The notes beneath the pieces are model-generated. The model had not been told where the DNA came from, ran no database searches, and was given only the letters and a program-made list of their open reading frames with translations. Positions 1-7,431 of a stretch of 49,947 bases of DNA are shown piece by piece. The stretch's first letter is position 1. Every line of letters starts with the position of its first letter. Position numbers and translations under genes: made by a program. The DNA is from Candidatus Melainabacteria bacterium. GTDB lineage: Bacteria; Cyanobacteriota; Vampirovibrionia; Obscuribacterales; Obscuribacteraceae. The stretch spans positions 1 through 49,947 of the forward strand of contig JABDBL010000017.1 of assembly GCA_013288645.1 (NCBI GenBank), in the 5' to 3' direction.

Positions 1-351
1 TAATATAGATAATACATATTGCTCTAATTGTATGAGTAGCATTGACTATGTCTTTTTATAGCAAAAGATATTCACGCACTAGCCAAAACAAGACAGCTCT
101 ATTGTCAAGCTTGATTTTGCTTAGTTATTTTATCTAGTTTAAAGCATCTCCCATCTTCTCAACCACGAGGAATTTACCAGCTACCTGAAAAACGCGCACC
201 ACAAACAGATTGCAAGGTACTGGTCTGAGAATTTTCAGTGGGAGAAAGACGTTTCGTCACACTTTTCGTATCGTAGCAGCGGAAGGAAGATTGATCGACA
301 CCGGGTTTTGTTATTCGGTGTTATCCACATTGCTTGCAGGAGAGCCTTTCC

Positions 352-1674
352 ATGAATACTCAGACGAATTTGCGGCGGCAGTTTGGTTTGTTCGTCCCCG
401 TCTCTGCCCTGGCTGGTGGGCACGGCATCGGAGACGTTTTGGAATTGACAAGGACAATTGACTATTGCGCCAGACTGGGCATCGGCGCCTTACAAATCTC
501 CCCCATCAACGAAACCGGTGGCGACAATTGTCCTGATATTGCGTTGTCTTCTAGGGCTCTGGAGCCGGCGTTTTTGCATATGGCGCCAGGCTGGGTACCC
601 GAGTTCGACTATGCGGACAGCGAGGGCATCAATTACATGCAGTTGAACAATATAATCAACGGAGAAATGGTTGATTATCCACTCGTCAAGTCTCTAAAGA
701 GGGCACTGCTTCGGCGTGCTTTCACTCGCTTCGAATCGCAGGGCAAACGGACAGAGCTGCAACGATTTGAAGCGGACAACCAGGACTGGTTGAGGGTGTA
801 TAGCTTGTTTCGAGTGCTGATGCAACGTTATAGCACCCAAGACTTTAGCCACTGGCCGCAAGCCGGCACTTACGAGGAAGGGGAAGAATGGCTGGCGCGG
901 CAGCCCGCCCTCGTCAAAGAACGGATCGCGCGAGAACGGAGGTTCGAGACTTTTGTACAATGGGTTGCCCACCGCCAGTGGGAAGAGGCAAAGCGCTATG
1001 CCACTGAAGGAGGACGCGTCCAGATCATCGGCAACATGCCCTGTGTCAGCACCTTCAGTGCTGACCTCTGGGGTCCAGACAGAATCCTTTTCGAAAGAAC
1101 TCCGTTAGACGGAGCACTGGCAGAAGCAGACTCCGCCACAAACAATTTCGGGCGTCAGCTCCAACAGAGCTGGGCTGTGCCGCGCTGGGCTAGACACAGC
1201 CAGACTCGATACGCGTGGCTCAGGAGGTGCGTCAAAGGAATCAGCACATACTGTCACCTTCTGGACAACGGATTTGCCCGGCAGGTGACAACAACAGAAA
1301 CAAGAGAGGGCAAAGAGATCGGGGCAGCACTAGCGGCAATCGCCAATGAGTTCGGCACCCCATTCATTGCCGAAGGTCTGACCGGCAACAGATCCTTCGG
1401 CATGGATAGGGACAGTAATGCTAATTATTACTGCTCGGAATTGCATATAGCTCGGCATGAGTCGGTCATGCAGTTGCCGGATAATCTCGTGGTGGTTTCG
1501 ATCGCCGCTTTTCTGGGTCTGGGCGCGCAGTGCGAATCCGACGAGGTGAGCGGCGGCTGTACGGCCCGCTTGTCGAAACCATTGTCGGGGTATATTAATG
1601 ACCCCATTGCCGGACCGCTGCTGTCGGCTTTCACTGGCATGCTTCGACGCACAGGACGTCTTGTAGTCTCCTAG
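352..1674 (+). CDS. Degenerate GH77 4-alpha-glucanotransferase-like protein (MalQ family, paralog 1)
   Basis: The 440-residue product is a shortened paralog of the protein at 5636-7318. GH77 enzymes move maltodextrin chains between acceptors, releasing glucose. I chose ATG 352 because AGGAGAG lies just upstream. The N-terminus keeps the family's substrate-barrel opening (LFVPVSALAGGHGIGD). The DLWGPD...LF block and the C-terminal DPIAGPLL block also align with the paralog. Asp305 (LLDNG) may match the nucleophile and Glu341 (IAEGL) the acid/base. The roughly 50-residue stretch carrying the third catalytic Asp (GTHD in paralog 2) is missing, and the Asp-to-Glu spacing is 36 instead of 79 residues, so it is probably catalytically dead. 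A stem-loop (298-321) precedes the ribosome binding site and a hairpin terminator follows. GC-rich relative to the core genes. Confidence 0.7.
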   Translation: MNTQTNLRRQFGLFVPVSALAGGHGIGDVLELTRTIDYCARLGIGALQISPINETGGDNCPDIALSSRALEPAFLHMAPGWVPEFDYADSEGINYMQLNNIINGEMVDYPLVKSLKRALLRRAFTRFESQGKRTELQRFEADNQDWLRVYSLFRVLMQRYSTQDFSHWPQAGTYEEGEEWLARQPALVKERIARERRFETFVQWVAHRQWEEAKRYATEGGRVQIIGNMPCVSTFSADLWGPDRILFERTPLDGALAEADSATNNFGRQLQQSWAVPRWARHSQTRYAWLRRCVKGISTYCHLLDNGFARQVTTTETREGKEIGAALAAIANEFGTPFIAEGLTGNRSFGMDRDSNANYYCSELHIARHESVMQLPDNLVVVSIAAFLGLGAQCESDEVSGGCTARLSKPLSGYINDPIAGPLLSAFTGMLRRTGRLVVS

Positions 1675-1742
1675 GCACACTAAACGAGACGTGCCTGCCG
1701 AAAACGGTGTTCAGGCAGCCCGGCAAAATGATAAAAGATGAG

Positions 1743-1790
1743 AAGTCCGGTCTGGGTATTACTACTCAGATCGGACTTTCTCACTAATTT
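1743..1790 (+). terminator. Hairpin terminator, likely bidirectional
   Basis: AAGTCCG pairs with CGGACTT and the inner GTCTG pairs with CAGAT (one G-T pair), followed by TCTCACTAATTTTTTTG. It closes the GH77 gene on the left and is paralogous to the hairpin at 7376-7405. The other strand is also T-rich after the stem. Confidence 0.75.
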
Positions 1791-1804
1791 TTTTGTGTTT
1801 TTGA

Positions 1805-1860
1805 TCTCACCCCCAAAAAATTTTTTGGATTGAGCGATAGAATACAAGCTGAGGTAGATG
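1805..1860 (-). pseudogene. Fragment of the 3' end of an FAD oxidoreductase gene
   Basis: Read on the minus strand this stub gives YLSLYSIAQSKKFF, which matches the C-terminus of the oxidoreductase at 7432-9573 (IRLYSIAQSKNLF). Nothing further upstream in the gene is present and the stop codon is not preserved. It is a passenger of the segmental duplication, not a gene. Confidence 0.7.
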
Positions 1861-1969
1861 TCCATTTAGATTCTGCAGAATGGGGCTGGTGTAATGACAT
1901 TGAAGAAGAAATTTGCCGGCTAAAATGGGTGATGATATTTAATACAAGTTATTTGTTTTTGGGGGTCTA

Positions 1970-2332
1970 ATGGGGAAAGGACAGCAAGGATATAAAGAAG
2001 AAAGACCTTGGGGATATTTCGAGGTTTTGGTTGATTTACCCCATACTAAAGTCAAACGGTTGGTAGTTAAGCCAGGACAACGCCTTAGCTTACAAAGTCA
2101 TAAGCTTAGACAGGAACACTGGGTTGTGGTGGGAGGAATTGCTCGCGTCACTTTAGATAATGAAACCCGCGATTACGGCTATGGTGAATATATTTATATT
2201 GGTCGAGAGGTAAAGCACAGACTGGCTGCTCCAGCCGGAGATACAAAAGTAGAAATCATCGAAACCCAGGTTGGCGAGGACTTTCCTGAAAGCGATATTA
2301 TTCGCTACGATGATGATTATGCTCGCAAATAA
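1970..2332 (+). CDS. Cupin of the mannose-6-phosphate isomerase type II (ManC C-terminal) family
   Basis: The 120-residue protein is a single cupin domain of the kind that forms the isomerase half of bifunctional ManC/XanB proteins, which make mannose-6-phosphate for GDP-mannose and surface polysaccharide. It shows the family signature RPWGYF near residue 12, then VKRLVVKPGQRLSLQSH, R.EHWVVV.G and a second cupin motif with HR near 84-86. The metal-binding set (His45, Glu50, His51 in SHKLRQEHW and the later His) appears complete. The nucleotidyltransferase half is absent, as in many stand-alone cupins. A G-run (GGGGGTCTA) precedes ATG 1970. Low-GC core-type gene. Exact substrate unproven. Confidence 0.85.
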   Translation: MGKGQQGYKEERPWGYFEVLVDLPHTKVKRLVVKPGQRLSLQSHKLRQEHWVVVGGIARVTLDNETRDYGYGEYIYIGREVKHRLAAPAGDTKVEIIETQVGEDFPESDIIRYDDDYARK

Positions 2333-2460
2333 TGGAAAGACTAGGCTTCGCCGGCTGCTGTGCGGCTTTCTTCTCTATCAACACCTGCTGCTATGCAACT
2401 GGTAACACCTGTATAAGAAAGTGCTTGAGCAATATTGACTATAGCCGGATACAAAATAAA

Positions 2461-2499
2461 AAAGGACCCGAAGACGCTGGTGGCGTCGACGAGTCCTTT
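2461..2499 (-). terminator. Terminator of the minus-strand gene 2563-4317
   Basis: AAAGGAC and GTCCTTT form the outer stem and GACGC/GCGTC the inner stem. Read on the minus strand the hairpin is followed by TTTTATTTTG, a normal rho-independent tail, 64 bp after the stop codon. Confidence 0.8.
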
Positions 2500-2562
2500 C
2501 AAGACAATGGTTAGGCTATGACAGGGTTTCCCGCATGAGAGGCGGCGAGGGCGAGCAGGGTT

Positions 2563-4317
2563 CTACGACTCTTTTGGGCGCCGCCAACGCGCGGGATTTT
2601 TGAAGTCCGCGGCTGCAACATTGCTCAGAATCCATTCAAGTTCGGCATCCCAGTCGTCGCCAATGTGGTCGATGTGGCATTGCACCGGGCGGATTTTGCT
2701 GCGGGCAATCAGCTCGCGAGCAAATCTCTCCGCCTCTTTAGGATCCTCAAAGGCATATATTGAGAGGTCTTTGGGGACGTCGACCACGGAGCAATTCCCC
2801 AGTTCATCTGCACGATTGACAGGGAAGAGAAGGCTGGAGCTTGGGCTGGTGCCGATCTTGATCGGATCGCACCGTCCGCCCCCTGTCCAGAGCTTGGCAA
2901 TAACGTCTCGCACTCGACGCTGCCGCTCGTTGAGTGCTGGCGGCTGGACTTCCCGCGCTTCGCGGATGAGGCGGCTCGGCTCGATATTGAGCACTGCGTC
3001 AAGAGGCTTTCCCTCCAAAGCCAGCAGGTAGGGCATCCAGTACCGCCGTTCAATGGCCCTCTGGACCAGCGGCCGGCACTTCTTCCATTCGGTAGATCCT
3101 CGGGGGCATTCCTCAGGCAGCGCCGGAGACTGGCCATTAGACATATATCGCTGACCGCCCTCCGTCACCCAGCGGAAGACTGTAACGATATCGACAACGT
3201 ACCGGCGGGCATAGTCCCTAATCTGATCCATCGTCAGCCCCTCCAGTCCGGCGATGAAGTCATCCCAAAACCCGATGGGGATGTCGACGGGAATCAGCCA
3301 CAATTGAGGATCACGACCGGCAGGCATCTTACTAAATCCATTAGTCAGCCATCTGGAGCCACTCGCATCCTCTACCCAGCGGCAGGGGACCGTCTGATGA
3401 AAAGCCACAAGGCAGGGATGAAGAGTGGTGTATTTATAGCCGACCAGGCTGTCCAAGAAAGCCCGCCTGTACTCGGGAAGAACATCGGCGATCTCTCGCT
3501 CTATGCTCAATCCGAGGTGTGACTGAGGATCAATACCCCCACCCGCATGGGGAGTCCATTGCATGACATGCGGGCGAGCTTTCTCTCTAAAGAAGTACTC
3601 ACCGTTGGTGAGATACTCTTCTCCGTCCTCGCCGATGACCCAATGAAATCCCTCGCGAATGCTCATCATATAACCCATAGCGAAATGCGTGAGGGCGTTG
3701 GGGAAGGTGATGAGTTTCCCCTCGAGGGATTGGCAAAATTCCTGCCAATAACCCAGGGGAATCAGGGCATAGGGATATTGCAAGCGTTCCTCCTTTGGGG
3801 GCGGCTGCAGGGGAAAGGCAAGCAAATCACCGTCGGTGAGCCATTGGGTGCCGTCGGTGTCAGTTACCCGTTGGAAGGGGTAAGACACAAGCACAACACT
3901 ACCAACCGACAATTGCGACAGCTCGGCGAAAGTTAAGGACCGCTGCTTTTTCTCCTTGAAGCCCGGCACAGCCAAAGACACGTTTTGAATTGTGCCCGGC
4001 AATCCCGTTCCCTTTAACGGAAATTCACGCTCAGCAACAACTATTGAATCGCCGTTGGAGAATTTGGCTGTGATGGTAGGCATGTCATAATTTTGTTCTG
4101 AACGGCTCTCGCAGATTTGGATTCCGTCCACGTACACTGCGTACTTTGGAGTCTTGAAAAGGAACCCCATAATACGCTGCCTGTCTTCATCTAAAGTAGA
4201 TGTGATGTGAAGGGTCCTGCTGGTCAACTCCGTGAGGGTGAGCTGGGCTCCTCCTGTAAGCAGGTGGCGCAGGCTGAGGGCCTTATCGCGGGAGGCGGTC
4301 AGAATCTGGCTGGACAT
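2563..4317 (-). CDS. Unknown 584-residue protein with four internal repeats
   Basis: I do not recognise this family. It has no signal peptide or membrane segment. The start ATG 4317 follows AAAGGA. An internal repeat is clear: motif A (aromatic-x-W/R-V, then G, then LTNG or a variant) occurs at residues 148-163, 224-239, 312-327 and 381-395. Motif B (GYW/GFW..F...LEG or a variant) occurs at 189-200, 282-293, 348-360 and 425-436. A and B alternate, giving four units of about 65-95 residues. The N-terminal 140 residues and the C-terminal 130, rich in charged residues, lie outside the repeats. The gene is GC-rich, stands alone with its own terminator, and opposes its neighbours. It may be a repeat-based binding or structural protein, but function is unknown. 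Confidence 0.8.
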   Translation of the reverse strand: MSSQILTASRDKALSLRHLLTGGAQLTLTELTSRTLHITSTLDEDRQRIMGFLFKTPKYAVYVDGIQICESRSEQNYDMPTITAKFSNGDSIVVAEREFPLKGTGLPGTIQNVSLAVPGFKEKKQRSLTFAELSQLSVGSVVLVSYPFQRVTDTDGTQWLTDGDLLAFPLQPPPKEERLQYPYALIPLGYWQEFCQSLEGKLITFPNALTHFAMGYMMSIREGFHWVIGEDGEEYLTNGEYFFREKARPHVMQWTPHAGGGIDPQSHLGLSIEREIADVLPEYRRAFLDSLVGYKYTTLHPCLVAFHQTVPCRWVEDASGSRWLTNGFSKMPAGRDPQLWLIPVDIPIGFWDDFIAGLEGLTMDQIRDYARRYVVDIVTVFRWVTEGGQRYMSNGQSPALPEECPRGSTEWKKCRPLVQRAIERRYWMPYLLALEGKPLDAVLNIEPSRLIREAREVQPPALNERQRRVRDVIAKLWTGGGRCDPIKIGTSPSSSLLFPVNRADELGNCSVVDVPKDLSIYAFEDPKEAERFARELIARSKIRPVQCHIDHIGDDWDAELEWILSNVAAADFKNPARWRRPKES

Positions 4318-4687
4318 AGCTGGGGTCCTTTCAGATCAGAGAATCAAGGGTCATTTGCCCACAACTTGTGAGCCTACTGAAACAGTCACGCCAGAATGTG
4401 TTTTGCTGAACCACCTTTGTGGCAGGCAGGGAAACATTGACTAGCGTGATTTTCGTTCTTTCAGCAGGAGTCCACGCGGACTAGAGAGGGGGCAATACTG
4501 ATTTCACTATGGAAGTTTTGCCAAGCGAAATCAATATATATCAGACATACAGTTTAAGTTGAAGATTCAATTGGAGAAGCTCTTGCTATCTGCATAGTGG
4601 CTATTAATCCACTTTTAATACAGTAACGAGATTAAAGAAAATTCTACGATTTTAGAGTGTTTTACATTATTAAATACCGCTTTGCAA

Positions 4688-4707
4688 CTTAGCGGAGCTA
4701 GCGTAAA
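4688..4707. repeat. Copy of the GCGCTAGC-type dispersed intergenic repeat; gap 4318-4994
   Basis: CTTAGCGGAGCTAGCGTAAA is a member of the dispersed family described under the findings. It lies 371 bp upstream of the start at 4317 and 288 bp upstream of the start at 4995. An associated sequence, GTGGCTATTAAT, lies at about 4600. From 4733 onward the gap holds the duplicated GH77 leader. Confidence 0.6.
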
Positions 4708-4994
4708 TTATGATTTTCTAGATATAAATATATTGTCAAGGTTGATTTTGCTTCTTTGTTTTATCTAGTTTAAAAGAGTCTCCCCTATTCGATGTCAGAA
4801 GGAACTTTTACCAGCTAGCAGCAAAGCACGCCACCAATCAACATATACTCGAGTGCTGGTCAAGGTCTTAGCGGGAGAGTCATACAATTGTAAGAGCTGG
4901 GCTCCACGTTTCTGACACGGGCTGTGTAAGTCCGTTGCCTCTTCACACCGACAGCGCTGTATTTATTTCGGTGCCCGACCGAAAGGAGCATTGC

Positions 4995-5486
4995 ATGAAA
5001 AAACAGACTCTTTACCAGCGCAATGGGGCAGCGCTGGAACGCTCGCGCTGGCTCACCCAGTGCATGCGCGACTTGATTATGGTGGTGGTTATCGCGGGGC
5101 CAACTTTCATTGTCATGATGCCGGCTCAATTCGCCCAGGGAGTGTTTGTCCTGGGGTGCAATGCCATCACCATGGGAAACATTGTCAGACAAAGCCTGAC
5201 GCACGAGCGCCTGCGCTTTCGCACCAAACAGATACGCGAGGGTTTCGATCGAGGAGATTTCAGGGCCTGGCACGGCAGTGTGGTTGCCGGCAGCCAATGT
5301 GCTGGTCTGGTCCTAATTATCTCCCTCATCTACATCCGCAGTGGCTTCCAGTCGGCGGGATTATTGTCTTTCCTGGCGACAATAATCCAATTCCGCTCAA
5401 TGTGGATTTGCCAGAAGGAGGATCGGATTCACCTGGCGCAGGCATACCGGGATGACCGCGCTGACGATGCCTGGGACTGGTTCTAG
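4995..5486 (+). CDS. Unknown small integral membrane protein
   Basis: The 163-residue product has four hydrophobic stretches at about 26-42, 45-60, 95-115 and 118-135, separated by a basic cytoplasmic-looking loop (HERLRFRTKQIREGFDRGDF), and an acidic C-terminus (DDRADDAWDWF). I chose ATG 4995 because AAAGGAG lies 7 bp upstream; an in-frame upstream start at 4935 has no such site. A stem-loop (4946-4973, CACCGA/TCGGTG, with an inner palindrome ACAGCGCTGT) precedes it. It is GC-rich, lies 149 bp before the GH77 gene on the same strand and may be co-transcribed with it. No family recognised. Confidence 0.75.
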   Translation: MKKQTLYQRNGAALERSRWLTQCMRDLIMVVVIAGPTFIVMMPAQFAQGVFVLGCNAITMGNIVRQSLTHERLRFRTKQIREGFDRGDFRAWHGSVVAGSQCAGLVLIISLIYIRSGFQSAGLLSFLATIIQFRSMWICQKEDRIHLAQAYRDDRADDAWDWF

Positions 5487-5635
5487 CCTCATATCTTTGA
5501 TAGTGGGGCTAGAGATTGAAAATCAGAGACGAGTGAGGCGGTGACCAGCTCGTCTGCATCGCGAGTTAATGAGGATTCAGTTGTTCGAGGTCGATTTGTG
5601 GGTTTTGAACAGGCCATTCATACAGGAGAACTCCC

Positions 5636-7318
5636 ATGCAGAAAAACAATCGTCGCCAGGTCGGATTGCTCGTTCCGGTTTCCATGTTGCCCGGTGGGCA
5701 CGGCATCGGTGACCCGCAGGCTGTCATTGAGGCGTTGAATTTTTGTCACAGATACAAAATCGCCGCAATACAAGTTCTGCCCATCGGTGACAGTGGCTTT
5801 GATCCCAGTCCATACAGCGGCGTGGATGCAACAGCTCTCAGCCACGTGCTCTTGCGCATGGCTCCGGGATGGGTGCCGGGATTGATGCCAGGAAACAATC
5901 TCCTGGATCATCCAGAACTGCCGGGCGTGCTAAACGGCGGCAGCGTAAATTATCCCGTCGTCAGCACCCTAAAGGCGGCCATTCTATGGGGCGCTTTCGA
6001 ACACCTGGAGGCAAATGGTGTTTGGGATCAGGCAATACTGCACCAGAGGCAGTTTGCGGATGATAACCATGATTGGTTAACTGTCTACACTCTCTTTCGG
6101 GTGCTGATGGAGCGATATAAAGATCCAGACTTCCATAAATGGCCACAAGCCAGTACATATGAGGCGGCAGAGCACTGGCTCTCTGGACTGTCCATCTCCG
6201 AGAAGAGGTTAATCGAGACAAAGCGGCGATTCCACACCTATGTGCAATGTGTGGCTGACCAGCAATGGTTGCGGGTCAAGGCTCATGCCGATCGGCTGGG
6301 CATCCAGCTTATAGGCGACATCCCCTACAGTATGAGCCGCAAGAGCACTCTGCTCTGGGGTCCTCACAGACACCTTTTCGCAGCAGACTGGTCAGGTGGA
6401 GCCCCGCCGGAGCAGGCCTTCGAAGGCACCTCATTTCTTTCCCGATTCGGACAAAACTGGGGAGGCGCTGTCCCCCTCTGGGAAACGCATGAAAAGACGC
6501 AATATGCTTGGTGGCAGAAGCGCATTCAGAGGACTGCCCGATATTTCCATCGCTTCAAATTCGACCACGCGCTGGGACCCTTCCGGCAGTGGTGCTTCCC
6601 TCTCGATCCCGGACCTGACCAGCAACTGCTGTCGCTTACTCCTGATCAGGTACGGGCACTCACCGGGGGGCGCTACCCACAATTTCTTCCCCGGGGAGAT
6701 GACAGCTCCGCCAACAAGGAACTCAACCGGCAAGAGGGGAGGAGGAGAATCGCGGCAATCATGAGACTGGCCAGCGACCATGGCGTTGACGTGTTCTTCG
6801 AAGCTCTCGGCGTTATCCCGGAATATGTGCTGCCCACACTGGCGGAGCTGGGTGCGGCGAGAATTATTATTCCTCACTGGGAGCCGCTCATTAATGGCTA
6901 CTACCCATCAATGGCGAACTATCCTGTCAAAAGCGTGGCTGGCTGGGGCACGCATGACCAGAAGCCGCAGCGCATTACCTACGAAGAAATGTGGGCCCGC
7001 AGTGACGACCAAGGGCAATGGGAAATGGAGCGTATGACGCGCTTGCTCGATTTGGACCATCCGCCCACCAGCTACACACCAGCGCTCCACCTGGCTTCTC
7101 ACGCGGCGCTGATAGAATCGGCGGCTGACACGGTGATGTTCTACGCACCGTCGTTTTTCGCCACCAGACTGGAGCTCAACCGTCCGGGGACAACGGCCGG
7201 CTGCTGGACAGAGCGCTTCCCCCAACCATTTGCCGCGTACGAGGATGACCCCATCGCCGGACCGCTCCTGCGCGTGCTGCCTAGAATGATCGAACGGACG
7301 GGGCGGCGTGTCAACTAA
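5636..7318 (+). CDS. malQ: GH77 4-alpha-glucanotransferase-like protein (MalQ family, paralog 2)
   Basis: The 560-residue protein has the layout of amylomaltases, which disproportionate maltodextrins in the cytoplasm. The N-terminus (LVPVSMLPGGHGIGD) and IQVLPIGDSGFDPSPYSG match the first barrel strands. All three catalytic acids can be placed: Asp310 in KFDHALG (nucleophile; usual form R.DH..G), Glu389 in FFEALGVIPEYV (acid/base; usual form EDLG) and Asp441 in GTHD. The Arg normally two residues before the nucleophile is Lys, and EDLG has become EALG, so it is a divergent member. ACAGGAGAA precedes ATG 5636. It is GC-rich and ends at a terminator shared with the convergent oxidoreductase gene. 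A glucokinase-like gene at 18221 could phosphorylate the glucose released. Confidence 0.75.
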   Translation: MQKNNRRQVGLLVPVSMLPGGHGIGDPQAVIEALNFCHRYKIAAIQVLPIGDSGFDPSPYSGVDATALSHVLLRMAPGWVPGLMPGNNLLDHPELPGVLNGGSVNYPVVSTLKAAILWGAFEHLEANGVWDQAILHQRQFADDNHDWLTVYTLFRVLMERYKDPDFHKWPQASTYEAAEHWLSGLSISEKRLIETKRRFHTYVQCVADQQWLRVKAHADRLGIQLIGDIPYSMSRKSTLLWGPHRHLFAADWSGGAPPEQAFEGTSFLSRFGQNWGGAVPLWETHEKTQYAWWQKRIQRTARYFHRFKFDHALGPFRQWCFPLDPGPDQQLLSLTPDQVRALTGGRYPQFLPRGDDSSANKELNRQEGRRRIAAIMRLASDHGVDVFFEALGVIPEYVLPTLAELGAARIIIPHWEPLINGYYPSMANYPVKSVAGWGTHDQKPQRITYEEMWARSDDQGQWEMERMTRLLDLDHPPTSYTPALHLASHAALIESAADTVMFYAPSFFATRLELNRPGTTAGCWTERFPQPFAAYEDDPIAGPLLRVLPRMIERTGRRVN

Positions 7319-7375
7319 AGACAAATACCGAGAGCGATAATCGGCGACCTGATAAAAATGTCAAAAGATGAGAGG

Positions 7376-7410
7376 TCCGATCCGGGTAGCGATATCCGGA
7401 TCGGATTTTC
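7376..7410. terminator. Bidirectional terminator between convergent GH77 and FAD oxidoreductase genes
   Basis: TCCGATCCGG pairs perfectly with CCGGATCGGA across a 10-base loop, followed by TTTTCTGAC on the plus strand. It serves the gene ending at 7318 and probably the minus-strand gene ending at 7432. It is paralogous to 1743-1778. Confidence 0.8.
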
Positions 7411-7431
7411 TGACTAATTTTATTTGTATTT

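Larger units (their letters stand above)
104..1860. repeat. Left arm of a segmental duplication (partner 4733-7484)
   Basis: The leader at about 104-230 matches 4733-4880: both share a run beginning TTGTCAAG, then TTGATTTTGCTT, TTTTATCTAGTTTAAA and a TTTACCAGCTA block, and end near a TGGTC...GGGAGA stretch. The tail at 1721-1856 matches 7348-7484 and includes the terminator plus about 40 bp of the 3' end of the FAD oxidoreductase coding sequence. Between the conserved ends each arm holds a GH77 gene, but only the right arm has the extra membrane-protein gene at 4995-5486. The left arm stops abruptly at about 1860, so only a stub of the oxidoreductase gene remains. Bases 1-103 are AT-rich with nothing recognised. 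Confidence 0.75.

Noticed and set aside
1680-1865. 61-codon minus-strand frame
   Set aside because: Reads through the duplicated terminator and the stub of the FAD oxidoreductase gene; treated as a pseudogene fragment.
2332-2514. 60-codon plus-strand frame overlapping the cupin stop
   Set aside because: Cys-rich low-quality translation that runs through the minus-strand terminator hairpin at 2461-2499; no family or ribosome binding site.
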